A DNA stretch of 14,447 nt, taken from the NCBI GenBank assembly GCA_039961635.1, contig JABRWB010000081.1, positions 1 to 14,447 of the forward strand, in the 5' to 3' direction. The translations under genes and the position numbers were made by a program. The notes under the pieces are model-generated. The model made no database searches and was not told where the DNA came from. It worked only from the letters and a program-made list of their open reading frames with translations. The first letter of the stretch is position 1, and every line of letters starts with the position of its first letter. This DNA comes from a bacterium. GTDB lineage: Bacteria; 4484-113; JAGGVC01. Positions 1 through 6,769 of this stretch are shown in pieces.

Positions 1-1
1 G

Positions 2-331
2 CAATCGGCTGCCGCGAAGCCGAAGCGCGAGCCCGCGCCGGTGAGGCGGATCGTGGGGATCGCGGGCGCGTATTCAGGCGAAGTGTTCGAGCTGACGCCC
101 GGTGAAATTACAATCGGGCGAAGCGAGGGGAATGCGGTCATACTTGCCGGCGACAACCAGGTGAGCAGGCGTCACGCAAAAATTAACGTCGGCGAAGACG
201 GAATGGCGCAAATCGAAGACGTGGGCAGCACGAACGGAACGACCGTGGACGGCGCCAGAATAGCCGCGGCGACTGCGCTCGCCCCGGGAATGAGCGTGGG
301 AATCGGCAGCACCACGTTCAGGGTGGAATGA
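2..331 (+). CDS. FHA-domain protein, C-terminal part (5' end outside window)
   Basis: This reading frame is open to the left edge, so only the C-terminal 109 residues are seen. The first 13 or so are an Ala/Pro/Lys/Arg-rich linker, followed by one complete forkhead-associated domain. The canonical FHA signatures are all present: IGR before the first loop, the SRRH phosphate-binding motif, and GSTNGT near the end. From family knowledge, such a domain binds phosphothreonine peptides, usually products of Ser/Thr kinases. What lies upstream in the protein is unknown; a GTG at 41-43 could be a start, but the linker reads continuously through it, so I treat the gene as truncated by the window. Its stop overlaps the next start as ATGA (328-331), which indicates translational coupling and a shared function with the VWA-FHA protein. 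Confidence 0.85.
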   Translation, partial: QSAAAKPKREPAPVRRIVGIAGAYSGEVFELTPGEITIGRSEGNAVILAGDNQVSRRHAKINVGEDGMAQIEDVGSTNGTTVDGARIAAATALAPGMSVGIGSTTFRVE

Positions 332-2247
332 AACCGATGCGATTCCGGTTGACCGGCACCTTATTCGCATTTCTTACAGCATTTGCGGCGCTTGCGCTTT
401 TTGCGCAGCCCGCGAACACCCAAGGGGGCGGCGGAAGCGGAGACATCTGGAGCAAGTTCGACAACCAGGGCGAGGAGGAAGAGGAGGAGCCGAAGCTCCA
501 GCCCCCCACGCCGGAGGAAATACTCGAACGGCCGGAAATCGCTATCGAGCTTCCTTCGGAATTCTATCTGAAGATTTCGCAAATCGTCACCGACGAAGAG
601 CGGTTTCCCGCGGTGCAGCTGTACGTATCCGCGCTCGACCAGAACGGCGCGCCGATCAAGACGCTCAAACCGGAGCATTTCAAGGTGATGGAGGAGGATC
701 GCGACGGGGGCGAAATCGTATTCGCCGATCCGATGTCGCGCGCGCCGCTGGCGGTTTGCTTCGTCGTGGACGTGAGCGCGTCGATGGAGCCGGCGCTGGA
801 TCTGGAAAAAGCAGCGCTCAAGTCGTTCCTGGACAAAATGGGGCCGGACGACCGCGCCGCTATCGTGAGCTTCAGTGACGTTCCCTCCATCGAGTATTAC
901 TTCACCGACAACAAGGATTCGCTCAAGGACACCGTCGACGCGCTGAAAACGATCAACCAGACCGCGCTTTGGGACGCGATAAAGGCCGGAATGGATTTGC
1001 TGTTGCCGCAGGATGGATTCCGGCGCGCGCTTGTGGTCTTGACGGACGGGCTGGACAACCAGTCCACCGAGACCGTTTCAAGCGTGATGGCGTTTTACCG
1101 CGACAACGCGGAGACGCAGAACAAGGGATTCAGCGTCTTCGCGCTGGGACTGGGAGTGGACATCGAGCAGGCGGCACTCGACCAGTTGTCGCAGCGCACC
1201 GGCGGGCGTTTTTTGTTTTCGCCGACGCCCGGCGATCTTGACCGCGTCTACCACGACATCCTCAACCAGATTCAAAACGAGTACATCCTCGAATACCGGT
1301 CTCCGCACCTGAGCGACAAAGGGCGCACGGTGACCGTGCATCTGGACGCGGATTACTACGGGAAGAAAGCGAGCGCGGAGGCGTTGTACCGGATTCCGGG
1401 GCTGGGCGCGGCGCTCGCGCGGTGGATGTGGCCGGGCGTGATTCTCACGGTGATAATGGCCGTGGTTTTGATCATCGTCACCTACCTGAAAATCACGCGC
1501 GCGGTGTGGCTGACCGTGATGATCACGCCGCTTGAAGGGAAAGACTTCACGATCACGGGGGGGGTCGCGACGATAGGCAGCCTGGAGAACAACGACGTGA
1601 TGCTGCGCCACGACGCGTCGATCCAGCCCAACCACGCGGTGCTGAAGGAAACGCGGGACGGGTACGTTATCGAAGCGCTGTCGCGTGACCATCCGATCGG
1701 GATCGGGACGGAGTGGGTGCGGCGCGTCGTCCTGCGCGACAGGGACAGCTTCTGGCTGGGCAGGACGCAGTTTGTTTTCCGCGAGAAGGCGCTGCGCGAG
1801 GGCGAGCGCCATCCGGCGGAGCGCGATTTTTCGGACCTGCCATCGCTCGAAACGATGGGCGACAGGTTCGAGGCCGCGCGGCTTCCCGCGAAGCTCGTCG
1901 CGATTTCCGGACCGCATGCGGGCGAGGTTTTCGCACTGACACAGGGGCGCAAAATTTATATAGGCCGCGCGAACCGCGGCGCGGTTCCGGGAAGCGCGGG
2001 CGCGCAGGGCGCGGGCGCGTCGGCCTCCGCATCAGGCTCGGAAGTGACGGTCGACGTCGTTTTGGCGCGCGACAATCGGGCGAGCCGGGTACACGCCGCG
2101 GTCAGGCTTGACGAAATGGGATGCTGGGCGATGGACCTGGGCTCGACGAATGGGACGTACGTGGACGGCGTGCGGGTGACGGTCGAAACGCCGCTCCTGG
2201 CTGGCTCGACGCTGCAAGTGGGGGATACGGTGCTTCGGGCGGAGTGA
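328..2247 (+). CDS. Membrane-anchored VWA protein with two C-terminal FHA domains
   Basis: 639 residues. An N-terminal signal-like segment (about 8-30) is followed by a Gly-rich then very acidic stretch (about 33-54). A short beta domain comes next (about 75-135), then a von Willebrand factor A domain (about 140-315). Its metal-ion site looks complete: D148-x-S150-x-S152, T212 and D240. One transmembrane helix (about 369-389) follows, with basic residues after it. FHA-1 (about 405-485) is degenerate: it has GS where GR is expected and lacks the GSTNGT motif. FHA-2 (about 521-637) is canonical, with IGR (545-547), SRVH (586-589) and GSTNGT (605-610), but carries a Gly/Ala/Ser loop at 551-570. 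Predicted topology puts the VWA domain outside the cytoplasm and the FHA domains inside. That would suit a link between an extracytoplasmic ligand or assembly and cytoplasmic phosphothreonine signalling; this role is inference. The start is set by the ATGA overlap with the upstream FHA gene; no strong Shine-Dalgarno is seen. Confidence 0.88.
   Translation: MKPMRFRLTGTLFAFLTAFAALALFAQPANTQGGGGSGDIWSKFDNQGEEEEEEPKLQPPTPEEILERPEIAIELPSEFYLKISQIVTDEERFPAVQLYVSALDQNGAPIKTLKPEHFKVMEEDRDGGEIVFADPMSRAPLAVCFVVDVSASMEPALDLEKAALKSFLDKMGPDDRAAIVSFSDVPSIEYYFTDNKDSLKDTVDALKTINQTALWDAIKAGMDLLLPQDGFRRALVVLTDGLDNQSTETVSSVMAFYRDNAETQNKGFSVFALGLGVDIEQAALDQLSQRTGGRFLFSPTPGDLDRVYHDILNQIQNEYILEYRSPHLSDKGRTVTVHLDADYYGKKASAEALYRIPGLGAALARWMWPGVILTVIMAVVLIIVTYLKITRAVWLTVMITPLEGKDFTITGGVATIGSLENNDVMLRHDASIQPNHAVLKETRDGYVIEALSRDHPIGIGTEWVRRVVLRDRDSFWLGRTQFVFREKALREGERHPAERDFSDLPSLETMGDRFEAARLPAKLVAISGPHAGEVFALTQGRKIYIGRANRGAVPGSAGAQGAGASASASGSEVTVDVVLARDNRASRVHAAVRLDEMGCWAMDLGSTNGTYVDGVRVTVETPLLAGSTLQVGDTVLRAE
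2241..2244 (+). promoter_or_regulatory. Shine-Dalgarno of the AlbA_2 gene
   Basis: GGAG lies 8 nt before the ATG at 2253 and overlaps the last codons of the VWA-FHA gene. This decides the start: the frame stays open upstream to 2121, but that part is only an out-of-frame reading of the VWA-FHA coding sequence. Confidence 0.6.
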
Positions 2248-2252
2248 AAAGT

Positions 2253-3461
2253 ATGTTTAATAAACCTCTAGCTAATTTGACAATAGAAGACATTGAGGAA
2301 CTCATAATCAAAGAAGTTCCTGAAAGCAATACATTGGACTATAAAGAGGAGATTTATCCTTTAAATGACGACGGCAAAAGCGAGTTTTTGCGTGATGTGT
2401 GCGCTTTTGCAAATTCAGAAGGTGGACTTATCATAATTGGGATCAAAGAAATTCGCTTGGAGAATGGAGAACCTACTGGATTACCCGAAGCTGTGGTCCC
2501 GGTTGATATTACAAACTTGGAGCGACATATCCAAACCTGGACGGACTTGCCAAAGAACTCGGTTGAGCCGCCAATATCAAGTCACAGTGTCACGGTCATC
2601 AAGTCAATCGAGTCAGATGGTTTTGGAGTTGTCGTAATATCTATTCCGCGAAGTTATCGCCCCCCACATGCAACAAGAAAACCGCATGGGGGTCAATGGT
2701 ATAGGTTCTCGAAAAGATTGCTTAGGAGGTCTCAATCCTTGGACTTGGATGGCATTCGTGAGCAGTTTATTCATGAACGTTCATTCCGGCAATCGTTAGA
2801 GCATTCACGCTCAGAAAGGCTAAACAAAATCTTGCGTGGCGAAAATTGTGTCATGTCCAGATACGCACCTAAGCTCGTGTTGCATATATGGCCCCAGAAT
2901 TTTCCTACCTATATCAAGGATCTCCAGTCAGACGACTTATTCAGAGAAATCACCAGGAGAATTGACCTGTCTGAAGCCCAATGGAGCAGGGATTTCGATG
3001 GAAGATGCGTTTATACACAAACTTCACATCCGGATTTTACGTATTCAATGATGTTTTTCTCAGGTTTGTTCGAGCTTGTATTATGTATGGATGTACATCG
3101 TACGGCCAGCGGTAATGAGCTTCACTTGAACGCCAATGAAACCGAAATTGTTGAAGGCTGGCAGGAGATAATGCAAGTACTGGAAATGCTTAATCTGGAG
3201 TTTCCTGTGTACATTGGCTTTTCCCTGCTGCTAGTCGATAACCATATTATATTTACGCCTCCGGCCATTTCTCCAAGAATCATGACTCAGTTGGGAAGAA
3301 AACGCCTTTGCAGACGAAATACATTAGTAGCACCAATTTTTGAATTGCCAGAGCCGCAAGCTGATTGCATGAGCTCGATACAGCAAATTATGAACAGGTT
3401 TTACAATGAGTTTGGACTTGCTAGATCAATCAATCAAATTTCGGAGAGCCAAGGGAGTTAA
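2253..3461 (+). CDS. AlbA_2 (Schlafen-type) domain protein, probably acquired
   Basis: 402 residues. Residues about 15-155 form an AlbA_2 domain: the ESNTLDYKE motif (24-32), FANSEGG (51-57) followed by the hydrophobic LIIIGI strand, and a late WYRFSKR segment (149-155). From family knowledge, AlbA_2 domains are nucleic-acid or nucleotide-binding modules found in transcription-regulator-like proteins and often in mobile or defence-associated loci. The rest (about 165-402) is not a family I recognise; I see no protease, nuclease or ATPase motif and no transmembrane segment. The base composition differs sharply from its neighbours: line 2281-2340 is 21/60 G+C by hand count against 46/60 at 1381-1440 in the preceding gene. 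It begins 5 nt after the VWA-FHA stop and shows no promoter of its own, so it is probably co-transcribed. The composition argues for recent transfer; the function is not determinable from sequence. Confidence 0.85.
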   Translation: MFNKPLANLTIEDIEELIIKEVPESNTLDYKEEIYPLNDDGKSEFLRDVCAFANSEGGLIIIGIKEIRLENGEPTGLPEAVVPVDITNLERHIQTWTDLPKNSVEPPISSHSVTVIKSIESDGFGVVVISIPRSYRPPHATRKPHGGQWYRFSKRLLRRSQSLDLDGIREQFIHERSFRQSLEHSRSERLNKILRGENCVMSRYAPKLVLHIWPQNFPTYIKDLQSDDLFREITRRIDLSEAQWSRDFDGRCVYTQTSHPDFTYSMMFFSGLFELVLCMDVHRTASGNELHLNANETEIVEGWQEIMQVLEMLNLEFPVYIGFSLLLVDNHIIFTPPAISPRIMTQLGRKRLCRRNTLVAPIFELPEPQADCMSSIQQIMNRFYNEFGLARSINQISESQGS

Positions 3462-3478
3462 GACTAGAAAACGTATTC

Positions 3479-4594
3479 CTACCCCACCAGCCCCCTGAAA
3501 TCCTCCCTCTCACGTAGCGGATCCAGGTCGTGATCCTCCTTCGCCAGGGGCAGAAGCTCGTCCGGGTCCATTTCCAGCGCGATCGCGAGCTCCTTCATCG
3601 CCTCGTCCAGACTTCCCGAAAGCGACAGCGCGCACGCCAAGTTGTAGTGGTGGGACGCTTCCTCCGGTTGGAGCGAAACGAGCCGGGTGAATATTTCAAT
3701 CGCCGCGCCGTACTCCTTCGCATACAGCTTATTGTAGGCCTCGAAAGAAAGCGAAATCGGCCGCGCGAGATTCAAGAGCCTCGCAAGCTCGTCGAACGGA
3801 TCGGCCGCGTCGTCCACGCGCAGGTCGTATTTCACGTCGGTGTAGCCGCCGTAGCCCGCGCCTGCCTGGGAAACCTTCAGCGCCGCGCTCTGCATCCCGC
3901 GCGAGTCGCCGCCCGCCGCCTGCCCCGCGAGGAGCGCGCGCAACAGCCTGCCCGCCAAATCGCCCGTCCCGACCGCCGCCAGTTCGTTTTCGGTCAGCTT
4001 CATCCCGTTCGGCATCCCGAATGCGAATTCATCCGCCGGCATGTCAGCCGGAAGCGAAATCGCCGCGGCCATCGCCTCGACCACTTCCGGCCCGGAGAGG
4101 ATGTTGCCCTGCACCGCGAACGTAATCCCGTCCGGCGTTTTGCCGATTTTACCGCCCGCCCATGCCAGGCACTCGTCGCCGGTGTATGTTCCCGCAAAGC
4201 CGCGCAACGCGCCGCCCGCGTCGGGCAGAAGCGCGACGATCCCGATCTGCCGCCTGGCCGCGTCCTCGTCGGTTTCGAGCAGCGCCTTCAGCACTTCCTC
4301 CGGCATTTTGCCCTGGGCGATCATATCCAGGCCGAGCGGCCCGAACGTAGGATTGCCGTACGCCTGAGAAGCGACCGCGCCCACGCCCGCGCGGCACCAC
4401 GGCACGACGCTGCCGACCGCGAAAAACTTGCTCTGGACGGCGACGCCAACTTCGCCCGTGGATGGATCGTACGCGACGACACTGAAAGTCGCTATGTTGG
4501 GCGCGCCGCATTGCGTCGCGGCGAACGCGTTTGCGCACAACAAAACCGCCGCGGCCGCCGCCGCGATCGCGGGACGAAAATATAATCCGTTCAT
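3479..4594 (-). CDS. Secreted DUF1028 (Ntn-hydrolase-like) protein with TPR-like tail
   Basis: 371 residues. An Ala-rich signal peptide (about 1-26) is followed by a DUF1028 domain (about 33-255). Recognisable family blocks are ATFSVVAYDPSTGEVGVAVQ (35-54), SKFFAVGS, AGVGAVASQAYGNPTFGPLG (69-88) and FAVQGNIL (159-166). Solved members of this family have an N-terminal-nucleophile hydrolase fold, but their substrate is not established to my knowledge. T36 is the likely nucleophile by analogy, which would require cleavage just before it; that is inference. Residues about 285-345 look like one or two TPR repeats (a YNKLYAKEYGAAIEIF block and a HYNLACALSLSGSLDEAMKEL block). The frame is open further upstream to 5041, but the start at 4594 is preferred because a good Shine-Dalgarno precedes it and the signal peptide begins there. 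It converges on the AlbA_2 gene with a 17-nt gap, and diverges from the lyase gene. Confidence 0.87.
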   Translation of the reverse strand: MNGLYFRPAIAAAAAAVLLCANAFAATQCGAPNIATFSVVAYDPSTGEVGVAVQSKFFAVGSVVPWCRAGVGAVASQAYGNPTFGPLGLDMIAQGKMPEEVLKALLETDEDAARRQIGIVALLPDAGGALRGFAGTYTGDECLAWAGGKIGKTPDGITFAVQGNILSGPEVVEAMAAAISLPADMPADEFAFGMPNGMKLTENELAAVGTGDLAGRLLRALLAGQAAGGDSRGMQSAALKVSQAGAGYGGYTDVKYDLRVDDAADPFDELARLLNLARPISLSFEAYNKLYAKEYGAAIEIFTRLVSLQPEEASHHYNLACALSLSGSLDEAMKELAIALEMDPDELLPLAKEDHDLDPLREREDFRGLVG

Positions 4595-4600
4595 CTGTTT

Positions 4601-4605
4601 CCTCC
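4601..4605 (-). promoter_or_regulatory. Shine-Dalgarno of the DUF1028 gene
   Basis: On the minus strand GGAGG is followed by six bases and the ATG at 4594. It fixes the start of the DUF1028 gene against the longer open frame. Confidence 0.75.
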
Positions 4606-4689
4606 GTTCGGACTTCCGCGCGGGGCGCGGACGGGTACTATTATTGCTTATCGCCGCCGGAATGCGCGTCGTCCGGCCACCGGTCTTGC

Positions 4690-4695
4690 TAAAAT
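4690..4695 (+). promoter_or_regulatory. Putative -10 element for a leaderless lyase transcript
   Basis: TAAAAT ends 7 nt before the ATG at 4702. Transcription usually begins about 7 nt after a -10 element, so the message would start at or next to the start codon. The only purine-rich motif (AGGA, 4698-4701) abuts the ATG and is too close for a Shine-Dalgarno. No convincing -35 is seen. The 107-bp divergent region 4595-4701 must also hold the DUF1028 promoter, which I cannot place. Confidence 0.4.
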
Positions 4696-4701
4696 GCAGG
4701 A

Positions 4702-6714
4702 ATGGAAAATCCCTTCCGATGGATTGCCGCCGCGACGATTGCGGCAGTCGCTGCAATTTCCTCCGTCGCAGCGTGCGCGGAACCGTCCGCTGAAAAATCG
4801 CTCGATTCACGCATCGCCGGGATTCTCGATTCGCTTCGTCCGCGGTTGAAAGCTGAGCCGGCAAAGACTTGGTACAGCCAGGTGCGCGGCACCGCTTCGG
4901 TTGCGCCAAACGAGCTTCCCGAAACGGGCTTCGCGTGGAAGGCCGCGCGGAACGCGGAAATAGCCAAATGCGCGGCGTTCGAGTTTGCCTTAACCGGCGA
5001 CTTGTCCGCAAAGGCCGCTTGGCTGGACGCGCTCGGCACAATTGACGGAATCGATCCCAGTAAGGTCAAGGGCAACGAGTTGCTCGCGATAGACAGCGCG
5101 GCGAGCGACGCGGCGATTTCGCTGCTCCTCGGACGGCTCGATGCGGGCGACTCGGACCGCGAGGCCGCGGCTGGGATCGTGGGCAATCTCGGTGGAATTC
5201 TAATGCGCAACCGCCCCGCATGGTTCGAAGGCGCGAAGAACAACTGGGGGGTGCGCCAGTATTCGGCGCTGTTGACTTGCGCTCTCGTGCTTGAGTCCGA
5301 GCCGGGATTCCAAAATCAGGCGGCGGACTGGATTGCATATTGCGACTCGGAACTGCCGCTTCACTGCGAATTCCAGTCGCTTTCCGGAAAGGAAATTCCG
5401 GACATTTCAGGTTGGGCGGAGGGGCACAGCTACCTGGAATATTCGCTCGACCTGTGGCTGGACTGTATGTTCATAGACCGGCTGGCGCGTCCGGAGCGCG
5501 CAACGGAAATCGAATCGCGTCTGGCAGCGCTTTCGCGGTGGAGCGTAATGTCCGCCGCGCCGGACGGCCGCCGGCCGAATTTCGACGACAGTGCGCTTGC
5601 GGGATTTCCGTCGAACGTCGCCGCGTCTATCGTCAGCGAATCGAATCCCGCGCTCGCGGAAGTTCTTACATGGGATTACATGCGGCAACAGGATCCCGAA
5701 AATCCGAAAGATCATGACCCTGTCCTTTCGCTTCTTACGTACAGGCCAGAGCTTTTCGCAAATTCCGGCTCGCCGATCGACGTGGACACAAAGGGCGCGT
5801 TTCCCCTCGGCTGGCTGGATACAGGCACGGGCGACATGGTTATGCGCACCGGCTGGGGCGATTTGGAATCGTACGTGAACGTGCGGATCGAATCGGGCGA
5901 CGCGCACTGGCACGGCATCGGGCACGAGCACTGGGACCCGCTGGCGCTTTCGTTTTATTCGGGCACGCGCGAAGGCGGCAAGTGGATTCTCCTGGACGGA
6001 GGCTACATAAACTGGGAGGAACATTCGCGCGTAAACACTCCCGACAATCACAACATGCTGCTTGTGGACGGCCTCGGCCCGGACTGGACGAAGCCCGTCC
6101 CGGGCGGCGAAGTTCGCGAAGCCGCCATCGAGCAGCGGGTTTTCGATACGCCGGGATTTACCGGCGCTTGGTTGGACGAAGAAGGCAACGTGCACTACGC
6201 GGAGCCGGTCGGATTTTACGGAACCGCAACAACCACTTATCGCGGCGTGTCCTGGCGGCGCGAGCTGATGCTCCTTCGCGACGGTATGCTTTTCGTCCGC
6301 GATACCGTGACGAGCGACGAACCTGGCAAATCGAAAAGGCTTGCTTTCCCGTGGCATTTGAATTTTCCGGCGGACATGCCGCTTGAAGAAGCGTACCGCT
6401 CCACCAAGCTCGGCGGAAAGTACGAGTGTATGTTTTTCGGGCTGCCGGGAGGAGAAGCCGGAAGCATCGAGTTTTACTCCAATTCGCCGTTTTCGCTATC
6501 GTTCCGCACCGACGAGCATTCGTTCGAATACGGCATCGCGCTTTCCCATCACGTCGTGGAAGCGGCGTTCCCCGCGGAGGAATTCGCCAAGTCCAACACG
6601 TTCACGCTCTACACGCTGGTTTCTTCCAGCGTCGGCCTGGGATTCCTGGACCGCTACGATCCGCCGGAGTCCATCCCGGACGTGATTGCCGATATCTGGA
6701 ATCAGGTCGAATAA
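4702..6714 (+). CDS. Secreted heparinase II/III-like polysaccharide lyase
   Basis: 670 residues. The N-terminus is a signal peptide (about 1-24). C25 lies in a VAAC context that could be a lipobox, but an A-C-A signal peptidase I site is equally possible. Residues about 35-335 fit the alpha/alpha-toroid half of this lyase class, with a NNWG block (180-183) and a GWAEGHSYLEY block (237-247). The C-terminal half (about 370-670) fits the beta-sandwich heparinase II/III-like domain. It includes the HWHGIGHEHWD block (402-412), DGGYINWEEHSRVNTPDNHN (432-451) and the following VDG. From family knowledge these enzymes cleave acidic polysaccharides such as heparin, heparan sulfate or alginate by beta-elimination using Tyr/His/Asn residues; the substrate here cannot be told. 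There is no SusC/D pair, sulfatase or transporter nearby, so it is not part of a recognisable polysaccharide utilisation locus. The CsgG-like gene follows after 55 bp with its own promoter. Confidence 0.83.
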   Translation: MENPFRWIAAATIAAVAAISSVAACAEPSAEKSLDSRIAGILDSLRPRLKAEPAKTWYSQVRGTASVAPNELPETGFAWKAARNAEIAKCAAFEFALTGDLSAKAAWLDALGTIDGIDPSKVKGNELLAIDSAASDAAISLLLGRLDAGDSDREAAAGIVGNLGGILMRNRPAWFEGAKNNWGVRQYSALLTCALVLESEPGFQNQAADWIAYCDSELPLHCEFQSLSGKEIPDISGWAEGHSYLEYSLDLWLDCMFIDRLARPERATEIESRLAALSRWSVMSAAPDGRRPNFDDSALAGFPSNVAASIVSESNPALAEVLTWDYMRQQDPENPKDHDPVLSLLTYRPELFANSGSPIDVDTKGAFPLGWLDTGTGDMVMRTGWGDLESYVNVRIESGDAHWHGIGHEHWDPLALSFYSGTREGGKWILLDGGYINWEEHSRVNTPDNHNMLLVDGLGPDWTKPVPGGEVREAAIEQRVFDTPGFTGAWLDEEGNVHYAEPVGFYGTATTTYRGVSWRRELMLLRDGMLFVRDTVTSDEPGKSKRLAFPWHLNFPADMPLEEAYRSTKLGGKYECMFFGLPGGEAGSIEFYSNSPFSLSFRTDEHSFEYGIALSHHVVEAAFPAEEFAKSNTFTLYTLVSSSVGLGFLDRYDPPESIPDVIADIWNQVE

Positions 6715-6732
6715 TGCCCACGGCTCGCGGGA

Positions 6733-6760
6733 TTGACGTGCCGCCGGATGCTGGTAACAT
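6733..6760 (+). promoter_or_regulatory. Sigma-70-like promoter of the CsgG-like gene
   Basis: TTGACG (6733-6738) and TAACAT (6755-6760) are separated by 16 bp. The predicted transcription start, about 7 nt downstream (near 6767), is only a few bases before the ATG at 6770, leaving no room for a Shine-Dalgarno. None is present. Confidence 0.5.
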
Positions 6761-6769
6761 GTATCCGTT

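Noticed and set aside
1078-1917. Long minus-strand open frame opposite the VWA-FHA gene
   Set aside because: It is the antisense shadow of a well-supported high-GC gene, has a biased Arg/Pro/His-rich translation and no recognisable domain.
2-2247. Part of a type VI secretion locus because of the FHA domains
   Set aside because: No Tss or Tag genes are visible, and the VWA-FHA architecture with a signal peptide does not match the type VI FHA protein.
2121-2252. N-terminal extension of the AlbA_2 protein
   Set aside because: This part overlaps the VWA-FHA gene in another frame, is Gly/Ala/Arg-rich, and the ATG at 2253 has a proper Shine-Dalgarno.
3530-4585. Long plus-strand open frame opposite the DUF1028 gene
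   Set aside because: The translation is Arg-rich with no domain features, and the minus-strand gene has a signal peptide, family motifs and a Shine-Dalgarno.
4595-5041. N-terminal extension of the DUF1028 protein
   Set aside because: It is Arg/Ser/Pro-rich, runs antisense to the lyase gene, and would bury the signal peptide.
5407-6357. Long minus-strand open frame opposite the lyase gene
   Set aside because: No domain features and an Arg/Val/His-rich composition typical of an antisense frame.
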